Source: Bacteroidota bacterium (lineage in GTDB: Bacteria; Bacteroidota; Bacteroidia; 2-12-FULL-35-15). From it: a stretch of DNA of 41,592 bases. The stretch spans positions 1 through 41,592 of the forward strand of contig JAJTCJ010000041.1 of NCBI GenBank assembly GCA_021323165.1, in the 5' to 3' direction. The notes under the pieces are model-generated. The model worked only from the letters and a program-made list of their open reading frames with translations, was not told the DNA's origin and did no database searches. This document shows, piece after piece, positions 24,520 to 33,186 of the stretch (position 1 is its first letter; every line of letters starts with the position of its first letter). A program made the position numbers and the translations under genes.

Positions 24520-27417
24520 ATGCTACAATCAACAAAAAAATCAAGCTTGCTTTTGCTTTTAACTTTAGCGGGCACTTCGTTATTTGCACAGAAATCTGTT
24601 CAGTCTGCAAAAGTTCCTTCAATACATTTTGTAATGCCTGCGGGGCTTAAATCCGGGGACTTTTTGGAAAAGACAATCATCTTAAAGGTCAAGGATGCTT
24701 ATCGTTCACTTTGTTCTTTCGATAAGATCAATGAACCGCGTTTTATTCAGTTGTATTCAAGTGTTGGAGGAAACGGACTTAAAAAGAAATTCCCGCATGA
24801 AAAAGCTCCTGAACGCAAAGTAAATGCACAGGGTCAAGCTTACGCTGATATCACACTTATTTATGAATTTAAATTTTCAGTTGATGTCAGCCTGGAAAAA
24901 GTAATTAATACATTCAATAATCTTGGAATATTTGAATATGCCGAACCTCATTATGTTCCTCATACCTGTTACACGCCTAATGATCCGGGCATTGGAATGC
25001 AGTATGCCGTGAATAAGATCCAGGCTCCGGCAGCATGGGGTGTAAATACAACCACAGCAAGAGGAGATACTAATATTGTGATAGGTATAACAGACACAGG
25101 CACAGAGCTTAATCACAACGATCTTAAAAACAATACAAAACATAATTATGCTGATCCGGTTAATGGAAGTGATGATGACCTTGATGGTTTTACCGATAAT
25201 TTTACTGGCTGGGATCTTGGGGATGATGATAATAATCCATCCTGGACAGGCAGTCAGCACGGTGTCCATGTTTCAGGAATTGCAGCTGCATCAACAGATA
25301 ATGCAACAGGAATTGCAGGTATAGGATTTAAATGTAAGTTCATGCCTGTAAAAATTGCGGATAATTCAGGCGCTCTTGTCGCGGCTTATGAAGGAATTCA
25401 ATATGCAGCATCACATGGTTGCCAGATCATCAACTGCTCATGGGGCGGTAGTGGTGGCGGCCAGTTCGGCCAGGATATTGTTACCTATGCTACTATTAAC
25501 CAGAACGCATTGATAATTGCAGGTTCAGGAAATGATGGGCTTAATCAGGATTTTTATCCTGCTTCATTTCAGTATGTTATAAGTGTAGCAGCGACTGATG
25601 ATAACGATATTGCAGCAGGATTTACGAACTTTGGATATAACATCGATGTAAGTGCCCCCGGGGATGGTATTTATTCTACATATCCAGTGAATACCTATTC
25701 GTTTCAGAGCGGTACATCCATGGCGTCTCCTGTTGCTGCCGGGGCAGCTGCTATCATTAAAGCCTTTAATCCTACCTACACTGCATTGCAGGTTGGTGAG
25801 AAGTTAAAGGTGACATGCGATAATATCTATCCTCTTAATAGCGCTACATACAGCAATAGATTGGGTGAAGGACGCATTAATCTTTTCAAGGCCTTAACAG
25901 TAAATTCCTCTCCATCTATTGTAAATACAAGCAGAAATATTTCGGATGGAAATGATGAAACATTCTTGGGAAATGATACACTTCAGATCCGCGGTGATTT
26001 TGTGAATTATCTTGCTCCGGCAGCAAATGTGGTTGTAACTCTTGCAGCGATAGGTGCCACAGGAGCGAATGTTACAGTTGTGGATGGGAATACAACTCTT
26101 GGAGCAATGGGCACCCTAGCTACGGCAAATAATAATGGTGATCCGTTTAAGGTACGCATCAAGCCAACAGCTCCATTAAATACGGTAATAACATTCAGAC
26201 TGACATATACGGATGCTGCTACTTCTTACAGCCAGACAGAATATTTTACAGTGATCGTTAATGTGGATTACGTGAATATAACTATTAATGATGTTTTCAC
26301 TTCTATTTCAAGTACCGGTAGAATAGGTTACAGAGCTGACGGTCAATCCGGAGGTTTAGGTTTCAATTATATGGGAGCAGGCACATTGTTATATGAAGCA
26401 GGATTGATGATCGGTACAAGCCCGAGTAAGGTTTCAAATGTTGTAAGAGGTGAAACTGCCGGTGCATCTGATGCGGATTTTCAAACTGTGGTAACAGCTC
26501 ATAGAGTTGTTCCGGATGTATTCTCGGAATTTGATGTTGACGGTACATTTAATGATGCTCCTTCTGCTACAGGTGCTTTGCCTGTAAGTGTACATCATAA
26601 AGCTTATGCATGGTCATCGGCTGGCAACAGAAAATATGTAATAGTGGAGTATGTGATCAGGAATACCGGGACATCTACATTGAATAATCTGTATGCCGGG
26701 ATCTTCGCGGACTGGGATATTGATGCTGCTACATTCGGTTCAAACAGAGCATCTTTTGATGCAGCAAATAAAATGGGTTACGTATTTTATACCGGAGCAG
26801 CCGGCAAATATTGTGGCATAAAATTATTAACAAACACCGCGGGAGTAAAACATTACGCGATTGATAATGTTGCCGGTGGAGCCGGTGGTGTGGATCTTAA
26901 TACAGGAGGTTATCAGATCTCGGAAAAATATACAACGCTTTCCACAAACCGCAGTGATGCAGGTGTTGGGGGAACGGGAGTTGATGTTTGTGATGTAGTG
27001 AGTTCAGGACCATTTGTTATTAGTGGTGGTGATTCAGTAAAAGTTGCTTTTGCTCTGATTGCAGGTGATAGTCTTACCGATCTTCAGACTTCAGCGGTTA
27101 ATGCCCAGGTCATGTATGACGGAATGCAGCCGGTGACAGTAAATGAGATCAGTAACAATGATCACCGGATCTTAATTTACCCGAATCCTGCGGCAGGAAG
27201 ATCAATTATTGAATTAAATATTCCTGAACATGCAATGGTGAGCCTGAAGTTGTATGATATGCTTGGCAGAGAGATAAAAATGATTGTATCTGAAAAGATG
27301 CCTGCAGGAGGACATTTATTTGAAACCAATGTGAATTCACTGGAAAGCGGATTGTATTATTATCACTTAACTATAAATAATAAAAATTACACCTATAAAA
27401 TGATGATCGCGAAGTAA
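24520..27417 (+). CDS. Secreted subtilisin-family (S8) serine protease with T9SS sorting domain
   Basis: 965 residues. A signal peptide (residues 1-23, ending LFAQ) and an N-terminal prodomain-like region (to about 165) precede the S8 catalytic domain. The catalytic triad is visible: Asp192 in GITDTGTELNH, His247 in GSQHGVHVSG, Ser400 in SGTSMASPVAAG, with the oxyanion Asn338 in AGSGND. Low-complexity Asp-rich segments (around 215-240) suggest calcium sites. After the protease come beta-sandwich regions and, from about residue 895, a T9SS type A sorting domain (ILIYPNPAAGRSIIEL ... GLYYYHLTINNKNY). It is predicted to be exported across the outer membrane as an extracellular or surface protease. 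It is likely a single gene with its own promoter. Confidence 0.95.
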   Translation: MLQSTKKSSLLLLLTLAGTSLFAQKSVQSAKVPSIHFVMPAGLKSGDFLEKTIILKVKDAYRSLCSFDKINEPRFIQLYSSVGGNGLKKKFPHEKAPERKVNAQGQAYADITLIYEFKFSVDVSLEKVINTFNNLGIFEYAEPHYVPHTCYTPNDPGIGMQYAVNKIQAPAAWGVNTTTARGDTNIVIGITDTGTELNHNDLKNNTKHNYADPVNGSDDDLDGFTDNFTGWDLGDDDNNPSWTGSQHGVHVSGIAAASTDNATGIAGIGFKCKFMPVKIADNSGALVAAYEGIQYAASHGCQIINCSWGGSGGGQFGQDIVTYATINQNALIIAGSGNDGLNQDFYPASFQYVISVAATDDNDIAAGFTNFGYNIDVSAPGDGIYSTYPVNTYSFQSGTSMASPVAAGAAAIIKAFNPTYTALQVGEKLKVTCDNIYPLNSATYSNRLGEGRINLFKALTVNSSPSIVNTSRNISDGNDETFLGNDTLQIRGDFVNYLAPAANVVVTLAAIGATGANVTVVDGNTTLGAMGTLATANNNGDPFKVRIKPTAPLNTVITFRLTYTDAATSYSQTEYFTVIVNVDYVNITINDVFTSISSTGRIGYRADGQSGGLGFNYMGAGTLLYEAGLMIGTSPSKVSNVVRGETAGASDADFQTVVTAHRVVPDVFSEFDVDGTFNDAPSATGALPVSVHHKAYAWSSAGNRKYVIVEYVIRNTGTSTLNNLYAGIFADWDIDAATFGSNRASFDAANKMGYVFYTGAAGKYCGIKLLTNTAGVKHYAIDNVAGGAGGVDLNTGGYQISEKYTTLSTNRSDAGVGGTGVDVCDVVSSGPFVISGGDSVKVAFALIAGDSLTDLQTSAVNAQVMYDGMQPVTVNEISNNDHRILIYPNPAAGRSIIELNIPEHAMVSLKLYDMLGREIKMIVSEKMPAGGHLFETNVNSLESGLYYYHLTINNKNYTYKMMIAK

Positions 27418-27434
27418 AATCAGGCAATAATTTT

Positions 27435-27442
27435 TACATTTG
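27435..27442 (+). promoter_or_regulatory. Putative promoter box TACATTTG for the DUF5606-type gene
   Basis: TACATTTG matches TAnnTTTG, 52 bases before the start codon and 18 bases after the previous stop. The -33 TTTG is not evident. The gene also has a good ribosome binding site, AAAAGGAGAAA, just before its ATG, which is unusually strong for this window. Confidence 0.55.
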
Positions 27443-27486
27443 CATAATTATTAACGGGTTGGATAACTAAAAAACAAAAGGAGAAA

Positions 27487-28029
27487 ATGAATTTAAGCGG
27501 AATTATTTCAATTGCAGGAATGAGCGGATTATATAAGGTGATCGCTCAGTCGAAAAACGGATTGATCGTAGAATCACTGGTTGATAAAAAAAGAATACCT
27601 GCTCACTCTACAAACAAAGTGAGTTCACTGGAAGATGTAAGCATCTACTCAACCGGAGATGATGTTCCTTTGAAAGAGGTATTTCAAAAGATCTTTGATA
27701 TGGAAAAAGGTGCTGCGGCTATTGATCATAAATCAGCTGATGCTGACCTAAGATCTTATTTCAAAAAAGCATTTGCTGAGTATGATGAAGAAAGAGTTTA
27801 TACATCAGATATAAAAAAAGTGTTGATGTGGTATAATATTCTTCAGAAAGAAGGAATGCTTGATAAGAAGGAAGAGAAGGAAGAAGAAAGCAAGCCGAAA
27901 GTTAAAGCAGCAGCTGATGCAAAAGCAGCAGTGAAAGCAAAATCAAAAGGAACAGCTACTGCAAAGCCGGTTAAAACTGCCGGTACAAAAGTAAAAACAC
28001 AAGGAGTAAGAAAAACCGGCACTGCATAA
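27487..28029 (+). CDS. DUF5606-family protein with Ala/Lys-rich C-terminal tail
   Basis: 180 residues. The N-terminal 120 residues match the pattern I recall for DUF5606 in Bacteroidota: GIISIAGMSGLYKVIAQ, NGLIVESLVDKKRIPAH, TNKVSSLEDVSIYS, VPLKEVFQKIF. A helical region follows (SDIKKVLMWYNILQKEGML). The C-terminal 50 residues are a low-complexity, very basic tail of Ala/Lys/Thr (KAAADAKAAVKAKSKG), like histone-H1-type tails. A strong AAAAGGAG ribosome binding site precedes the ATG, and the stop codon lies inside the terminator hairpin. The function is unknown; the tail suggests nucleic-acid binding, but that is inference. Confidence 0.87.
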   Translation: MNLSGIISIAGMSGLYKVIAQSKNGLIVESLVDKKRIPAHSTNKVSSLEDVSIYSTGDDVPLKEVFQKIFDMEKGAAAIDHKSADADLRSYFKKAFAEYDEERVYTSDIKKVLMWYNILQKEGMLDKKEEKEEESKPKVKAAADAKAAVKAKSKGTATAKPVKTAGTKVKTQGVRKTGTA

Positions 28030-28043
28030 GCACCGGTTTTTTT
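28011..28043 (+). terminator. Terminator overlapping the end of the DUF5606-type gene
   Basis: AAAAACCGG (28011-28019) pairs with CCGGTTTTT (28033-28041), and seven T follow the stem. The last codons and the stop (28027-28029) lie in the loop. Confidence 0.85.
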
Positions 28044-28096
28044 ATTTCTCAGAATCAACGATCAGCTCCCAATAACAGGCTCAATATATACTACTC

Positions 28097-29821
28097 ATGG
28101 AAGCAAAACCAATTGCGATTCCCGGCAAACCTGTCCGTCATTTTTTACCCCAGGATCTTTCAATTGATACATGGCCCGGAATAGAATCTTATTTTAAAGA
28201 TCTGATGCAAAGAAAAATTTCTTCTGTAAAGGATCTTGAAAAATGGCTGAAAGACAGAAGCGAGCTGGAAGCAGTGATCAGTGAGGAAATGGCCTGGAGA
28301 TATATTAAGATGACCTGCGATACAACTGATCAGGAACTTACTGATTCATTCAATTATTTTGTGAATGAGATCGAACCTCACATCGCTCCTTATAATAATG
28401 AACTTAATAAAAAGTTAGTTGCTTCTGAGTTCGTTCCCAAATTAAACAAGCCTGAATATCTTATTTATCTGCGTGGTGTTAAAAAAGCACTTGAGATCTA
28501 TCGTGAGGAAAATATTCCTTTGAATACAAAGATCGCGACCGATTCTCAGAAATACGGTGCAATTGCCGCTGCAATGACAGTCAACTGGAAAGGTCAGGAG
28601 ATCACCTTGCAAAAAGCTGCAAATATTCTCAAAGAAACGGACAGAAAAGTAAGAGAAGAAATATTCTTTAAGATCCAGGAACGTAAAGCAAAAGATGTTG
28701 ACACTCTCAATGAGTTGTTTACAGAGCTATTAAAACTACGTCACCAGGTGGGTGTGAATGCAGGTTTCAAAAATTACCGCGATTATAAGTTCGCGGAGCT
28801 TGGAAGATTTGATTATACGGTTCAGGATTGTTTTGATTTTCATAAATCGATATCTAATGAAATTTTACCAATAAGTGAAAGCATAAATTTAAAACGCAAA
28901 AAGAAATTAAATCTGGATGTGCTTAAGCCTTGGGACATGGATGTAGATGTTGATGGAAAAGCGGCTTTAATGCCTGTAAAAACAGGAGCAGATCTGATTG
29001 ACAGAAGTATCGAATGTTTTTATAAGATAAGGAATTCATTCGGTGAATATCTTGAGATCATGAAATCAATGGGACATCTTGATCTTGAATCAAGAAAAGG
29101 AAAAGCTCCCGGAGGATACAATTACCCTTTATACGAAATAGGAGTACCGTTTATTTTTATGAACTCTGTAGGTGCTCAGCGTGATGTGATCACAATGGTG
29201 CACGAAGGCGGACATGCAATACATTCATTTGTAACACGTGATCTTGAAATAACAGATTTCAAAAGCACTCCATCAGAAGTAGCAGAGCTTGCATCTATGT
29301 CGATGGAATTAATTTCAATGGAACATTGGGATGTGTTTTATGATGATAAAGATGAACTGAAACGTGCGAAGCAGGAGCAGCTAGAACAGACATTAAAATC
29401 CTTATTGTGGATCGGGGCAGTAGATAAGTTCCAGCATTGGTTATACGAAAATCCGGATCATTCCATTTCAGACAGAATGGATACATGGGCAAAGACAATT
29501 TCTGAATTCAGCAGTAATGTTGTTGACTGGAAAGGATTGGAAGATATAAGAAAACGCGGATGGCAAAGCCAGCTTCACATTTACGAAGTTCCTTTTTATT
29601 ACATTGAATATGGCATGGCTCAGCTTGGAGCAATAGCAGTATGGAGAAATTATAAGAACGATCCGGAAAAAGCATTGGATCAGTATGAAGCAGCCTTGAG
29701 ATTAGGCTACACAAAATCGATCCCTGAAATATATAAAACTGCAGGAGTGGAATTCAATTTCTCTCAGAGTTATGTGAAAGAACTTGCTGAGTTTGTGAAG
29801 AAGGAGTTGGATAGTTTATAA
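28097..29821 (+). CDS. M3-family oligoendopeptidase (PepF-like)
   Basis: Cytoplasmic zinc metallopeptidase that degrades short peptides, 574 residues, close to the M3B family's usual length. The zinc motif HEGGH is at residues 369-373 (MVHEGGHAIHSF), with the third ligand expected in SEVAELASMSMELI about 25 residues later. Upstream, APGGYNYPLYEIGVPFIFMN and QRDVITM match the strand edge of the active site. The N-terminal half is helical. There is no signal peptide. It starts 53 bases after the DUF5606 terminator region, with no clear promoter box. The gene is complete and intact. Confidence 0.94.
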   Translation: MEAKPIAIPGKPVRHFLPQDLSIDTWPGIESYFKDLMQRKISSVKDLEKWLKDRSELEAVISEEMAWRYIKMTCDTTDQELTDSFNYFVNEIEPHIAPYNNELNKKLVASEFVPKLNKPEYLIYLRGVKKALEIYREENIPLNTKIATDSQKYGAIAAAMTVNWKGQEITLQKAANILKETDRKVREEIFFKIQERKAKDVDTLNELFTELLKLRHQVGVNAGFKNYRDYKFAELGRFDYTVQDCFDFHKSISNEILPISESINLKRKKKLNLDVLKPWDMDVDVDGKAALMPVKTGADLIDRSIECFYKIRNSFGEYLEIMKSMGHLDLESRKGKAPGGYNYPLYEIGVPFIFMNSVGAQRDVITMVHEGGHAIHSFVTRDLEITDFKSTPSEVAELASMSMELISMEHWDVFYDDKDELKRAKQEQLEQTLKSLLWIGAVDKFQHWLYENPDHSISDRMDTWAKTISEFSSNVVDWKGLEDIRKRGWQSQLHIYEVPFYYIEYGMAQLGAIAVWRNYKNDPEKALDQYEAALRLGYTKSIPEIYKTAGVEFNFSQSYVKELAEFVKKELDSL

Positions 29822-29841
29822 GTATTCAGTTAGTAGTTGGT

Positions 29842-29859
29842 AGTTCGGAGACGGTTAGC
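29842..29859 (+). repeat. Short dispersed repeat, copy 2 (AGTTCGGAGAC type)
   Basis: AGTTCGGAGACGGTTAGC matches 20294-20311 in 16 of 18 bases, same orientation. It lies 20 bases after the oligoendopeptidase stop. Confidence 0.5.
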
Positions 29860-29901
29860 ATTAATAATTTGGCTCTTAAAACGTAATTATAAACTGAGCA
29901 G

Positions 29902-29966
29902 GATCAATTCCCCTCTAGAGAGGGGTTAGGGGTGGTGTTAACTTAAGATTATTAGAAGAACCCTGC
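29902..29966 (+). repeat. Palindrome-bearing repeat element, copy A (core inverted)
   Basis: The core (29902-29939) has CCCCTCT and AGAGGGG as hairpin arms, followed by TTAGGGGTGGTGTT. It is the reverse complement of the core at 34311-34347 with few differences. Downstream, TTAAGATTATTAGAAGAACCCTGC-like sequence (29943-29966) matches the sequence downstream of the other core in the same orientation. See copy B for comparison. Confidence 0.75.
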
Positions 29967-29980
29967 AAGCATTCATGAAA

Positions 29981-30005
29981 ATCCCTTGTCGAGGCACGGG
30001 ATGAC
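29981..30005 (+). repeat. Hairpin repeat, TGTCGAGGCACGGGATGAC type
   Basis: ATCCC and GGGAT arms enclose TTGTCGAGGCAC. The last 13 bases, GGCACGGGATGAC, are identical to 23857-23869, which marks a member of the same dispersed family. Confidence 0.65.
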
Positions 30006-30090
30006 GTTCATAAGAGGATAAACATTAGTATCGTGGTTTCGAGAACCTCAATCACCAACAATAATAATATCAAAACATACCCAGATTCGT

Positions 30091-30117
30091 AATTCGCTCA
30101 AATTTGTAATTAGTAGA
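30091..30117 (+). repeat. 27-base repeat immediately before the DinB-family gene, copy 2
   Basis: AATTCG-CTCAAATT-TGTAATT-AGTAGA, ending 2 bases before the ATG of the DinB-family gene. It matches the sequence behind the EVE promoter (20863-20889, minus strand) at all but about five positions. Confidence 0.55.
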
Positions 30118-30119
30118 TC

Positions 30120-30638
30120 ATGAAAAGACCATCAACCAAAGAAGCTCCTGAGTATTATAATCATTATATCGATCTTGTAAAAAGCGATGATGTGATAAAA
30201 GAGCTGAAAGATCAGGTTCTAAAAATTCAGGCAATCATTTCTGAGATCCCTGAAGACAAAGAAAATTACGCTTATGCAGATGGTAAATGGACCATCAAAC
30301 AGGTTATAGGTCATATCATAGATACGGAAAGAGTTTTTGGTTACCGTGCAATGTGTTTTGCAAGAAAAGATAAAACGGCTTTACCGGGTTTTGACGAAAA
30401 TGCTTTTGTAGCGAACTCTAACTTTCACAAACGTACATTGTATGAACTGGGGCATGAGTTTGCAATTGTTCGTGAAGCGAACCTTACAATGTTCAAGACA
30501 TTCGAAGAGGAGGAATTAAGTGAGATGGGTAATGCGAATGGGAAAGATGTTTCTGTAAGAGCAGTTATTTTTATGGTTGCCGGACATGCAATTCATCATT
30601 TGAATGTATTGAAGACAAAGTATTTGTTGGAGTTGTAA
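30120..30638 (+). CDS. DinB-family (DinB_2) metal-binding protein
   Basis: 172 residues of a four-helix-bundle fold. The expected metal triad is visible: His65 in QVIGHIIDTER, and His156 and His160 in FMVAGHAIHHLN. The surrounding pattern (WTIKQVIGHI, RAMCFARKDKTALPGFDE) is the common DinB_2 layout. These proteins are thiol-transferase-like or of unknown activity and are not the E. coli DNA polymerase of that name. The start codon follows a 27-base repeat, and a strong terminator follows the stop. It is an isolated single-gene unit. Confidence 0.91.
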   Translation: MKRPSTKEAPEYYNHYIDLVKSDDVIKELKDQVLKIQAIISEIPEDKENYAYADGKWTIKQVIGHIIDTERVFGYRAMCFARKDKTALPGFDENAFVANSNFHKRTLYELGHEFAIVREANLTMFKTFEEEELSEMGNANGKDVSVRAVIFMVAGHAIHHLNVLKTKYLLEL

Positions 30639-30666
30639 TTCACTCTTTACATATCTATAAATATTG

Positions 30667-30703
30667 AACCCTTGAAAATTGCTTTTCAGGGGTTTTTGTT
30701 TTA
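30667..30703 (+). terminator. Rho-independent terminator after the DinB-family gene
   Basis: AACCCTTGAAAA (30667-30678) pairs with TTTTCAGGGGTT (30683-30694) across 12 positions with one T-G pair. The loop is TTGC and a long T run follows. Confidence 0.92.
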
Positions 30704-30780
30704 GATTGAAGAGGCCAGCGCACAAAATAAGATCCCTCGGGCAAGCTTGGTACGACAAACCTAAAAGAGACATATAAGTC

Positions 30781-31797
30781 TTAAACAATATTCACTTCTC
30801 TCTCCAAATCAACACCAAACTTATCTTTTATCGATTCTAATATTTTAGTAGAAAGATCAAAGATCTCTGATCCTTTTGCGTTGCCATAATTCACCAGTAC
30901 GAGTGCCTGTAGCTTGTGCACTCCGGCATCACCGTATGATTTTCCTTTCCATCCGCATTGTTCGATAAGCCAACCTGCTGCCAGTTTAACATTGCCATTT
31001 TCAAGATCGTATCCCACTATAGTTGGAAATTCCTTTTTCAGTTCTTCATATTTGCTTCTAAGCACTTCAGGATTTTTAAAAAAGCTTCCCGCATTACCAA
31101 TAACTTTCGGGTCGGGTAATTTGCTGCTGCGTATGTTACATACTGCCTGACTGATACTTTGTATTGTTGGTTCTTGAACACCCATGTCAGCAAGCTCTTT
31201 TTCAATTGCTCCATAGCTGGTGTTAAGAATGGGCTTCTTTCTCAGCTTGTAGGTAACTGTAGTGATAATGAATTGATCTTTCAGTTCACGTTTAAAAACA
31301 CTTTCGCGATATCCAAACTTACAATCCGTGTTAGTGAATATATGCAGGGCTTTATCATTAATATGAAAAGCATGAAGCTCATGAAATGAATCTTTTATCT
31401 CAACACCATAGGCACCAATATTCTGCATAGGACTAGCGCCAACATTACCGGGTATCAGAGACAGATTCTCAAGTCCGGCATAATTATTCTTTAAGCAATA
31501 CATCACGAATTCATGCCACACTTCTCCTGCCCCTGAACGCACATAATAGAAATCATTGTCCTCATCAACCAGCTCAATTCCTTTTAAATTATTCTTAAGA
31601 ACCAAACCGTCAAAATTTTTGGTGAAAAGTAAATTGCTTCCGCCTCCAAGTATCATTTTTGCGGTTCCTGCAAACCTTGTGTTTGATAGAACTTCTTTTA
31701 TATCTTCCAGAGATTCGCATTCAGTATAGAATCGTGCCGAAGCGTCAATGCCGAATGTGTTTAGCTGCTTCAAGGATTTGTTTTCAAAAATTTTCAT
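30781..31797 (-). CDS. murB: UDP-N-acetylenolpyruvoylglucosamine reductase
   Basis: Second committed step of peptidoglycan precursor synthesis: NADPH-dependent, FAD-containing reduction giving UDP-MurNAc. I chose the ATG giving MKIFENKSLKQLNTFGIDA (338 residues), since the upstream 11 residues are hydrophobic and atypical. FAD-binding motifs are present: MILGGGSNLLF, and LSLIPGNVGASPMQNIGAYG. The substrate site RESVFKRELKD, with the C-terminal KVIGNAGSFFKNP (catalytic Ser) and AGWLIEQCGWKG, is of the type I length class. It is divergent from a glycosyltransferase gene and ends next to the DinB terminator. Nothing is odd about the sequence. Confidence 0.96.
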   Translation of the reverse strand: MKIFENKSLKQLNTFGIDASARFYTECESLEDIKEVLSNTRFAGTAKMILGGGSNLLFTKNFDGLVLKNNLKGIELVDEDNDFYYVRSGAGEVWHEFVMYCLKNNYAGLENLSLIPGNVGASPMQNIGAYGVEIKDSFHELHAFHINDKALHIFTNTDCKFGYRESVFKRELKDQFIITTVTYKLRKKPILNTSYGAIEKELADMGVQEPTIQSISQAVCNIRSSKLPDPKVIGNAGSFFKNPEVLRSKYEELKKEFPTIVGYDLENGNVKLAAGWLIEQCGWKGKSYGDAGVHKLQALVLVNYGNAKGSEIFDLSTKILESIKDKFGVDLEREVNIV

Positions 31798-31973
31798 GAC
31801 AAGGTATATAATGATTTCAAAATTCAACATTTAACAAATCAGGAGCAATAATTCAGATGAAAAGTTATTCATAACATAATGGTGATAACTGGAACTGTTC
31901 GAGGCTTAATACTGCAATATGTACTGTTAGATTTGCCTGATTTATTTTAAAAAAAGGCCGCAGATTAATTATC

Positions 31974-31981
31974 TATCTTTG
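31974..31981 (+). promoter_or_regulatory. TATCTTTG box abutting the glycosyltransferase start
   Basis: TATCTTTG matches TAnnTTTG and ends 8 bases before the ATG, predicting a leader of only a few bases. A TTTG at 31932 is too far away (38 bases) to be its -33 element; a TTTA/TTTT tract at 31941-31949 is nearer. Confidence 0.5.
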
Positions 31982-31989
31982 CGAAATCA

Positions 31990-33120
31990 ATGAAAAAAGT
32001 AATTGTTTCTGTAATTAATGACCTGAGTACCGATCAGCGTGTACACAAGGTTTGCAGTACGTTGCACTCTATGGGCTTTGATGTAACACTGGTGGGCAGA
32101 AGACAAAGGAAGAGTCTTCCTTTATCTAAAAGGAAATATGCGACTTCAAGAATGTTTTTGTTGTTTGAAAAAGGGCCCTTGTTTTATGCTGAATACCAGA
32201 TCCGTCTTTTTTTCTTTTTAATGTTTCGTAATGCCGCAGTGCTTGTTTCCAATGACCTGGATACACTTCTTCCCAATTTTTTGGTGTCAAAATTAACAGG
32301 AGCTAATCTTGTTTATGACAGTCATGAATTATTTTGTGAAGTACCGGAACTTCAAAATAATCCCGGAAAGAAAAATGCCTGGAAACGTCTCGAACGCTGG
32401 ATCTTTCCCAAATTAAAACATGTCTTTACAGTGAACGATTCCATAGCGAAAATATATTGTGAGGAATATAATGTAAAGCTGAATGTGGTTCGGAATATTC
32501 CTTTTCTATCTGTCCAGCAAAGTATTCAGGATGCAACACGATCAGAACTTAATATTCCTTTGAACAAAAAGATAATTATAGTTCAAGGCGCGGGGTTAAA
32601 TGTCGACCGAGGTGTTGAAGAAGCTGTGCTTTCCATGCAGGATGTTGAAACAGCAGTGTTGATGATAGTCGGGATAGGAGATGTGATAGATGTGCTGAAA
32701 GAAATGGTGGAGAAGAATAAGCTTAATGATAAAGTTATCTTCACAGGGAAAGTCCCTTTTGAAAAGCTGATACAATATACGCGTCATGCTGATCTTGGTT
32801 TGTCATTGGATAAAGACACAAACATTAATTATAAATATAGTCTGCCGAATAAAGTGTTTGATTACATACATGCCGGAGTTCCTGTCCTTGCTAGTGATTT
32901 GGTTGAGGTGAAAAAAGTAGTTCTGGATTGGGATATAGGTGATGTTGTTTATACTCATGATCCAAAAGATATTGCCGGTAAGATAAATCTTATATTGAAC
33001 AGTGAAGACTTACTTCTCAAATGGAAAAAAAACTGTAAAATTGCAGCCTCTGTATTAAATTGGGAAGAAGAAGAAAAAGTTCTGAAGAAAGTTTATGTGG
33101 AATTTTTAGATAAGGTATAA
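31990..33120 (+). CDS. GT-B glycosyltransferase (group 1 / GT4-like)
   Basis: 376 residues, no signal peptide or membrane segment. The N-terminal Rossmann domain opens with VIVSVINDLSTDQRVHKVCSTL, a start I recall for Bacteroidota GT4 proteins, and contains LVSNDLDTLLPN. The C-terminal nucleotide-sugar domain has IIVQGAGLNVDRGVEEAV, VIFTGKVPFEKLIQYTRHADLGLSL, and the donor-binding segment YSLPNKVFDYIHAGVPVLASD, which replaces the usual E-x7-E with an N-K-F-D-type variant. It is followed after 66 bases by a second glycosyltransferase. Together they suggest surface glycan assembly; sugar and acceptor are unknown. Confidence 0.88.
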   Translation: MKKVIVSVINDLSTDQRVHKVCSTLHSMGFDVTLVGRRQRKSLPLSKRKYATSRMFLLFEKGPLFYAEYQIRLFFFLMFRNAAVLVSNDLDTLLPNFLVSKLTGANLVYDSHELFCEVPELQNNPGKKNAWKRLERWIFPKLKHVFTVNDSIAKIYCEEYNVKLNVVRNIPFLSVQQSIQDATRSELNIPLNKKIIIVQGAGLNVDRGVEEAVLSMQDVETAVLMIVGIGDVIDVLKEMVEKNKLNDKVIFTGKVPFEKLIQYTRHADLGLSLDKDTNINYKYSLPNKVFDYIHAGVPVLASDLVEVKKVVLDWDIGDVVYTHDPKDIAGKINLILNSEDLLLKWKKNCKIAASVLNWEEEEKVLKKVYVEFLDKV

Positions 33121-33135
33121 GCCTTACGCAGGTTT

Positions 33136-33156
33136 TTCGACAGGCTCAGAATGACA
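33136..33156 (+). repeat. TTCGACAGGCTCAG-type dispersed repeat
   Basis: Reverse complement of the TCCTGAGC-AAGTCGAA family seen at 23836-23856. It sits in the 66-base gap between the two glycosyltransferases, flanked by GCAGG and CCTGC, which could pair to form an outer stem. Confidence 0.6.
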
Positions 33157-33186
33157 GCCTGCAGTCCCAAGTTGCATTACGAATAA

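Noticed and set aside
30120-30638. Reading the DinB-family gene as the error-prone polymerase DinB (Pol IV)
   Set aside because: The protein is a 172-residue four-helix metal-binding domain with a His triad, unrelated to the 350-residue Y-family polymerase.
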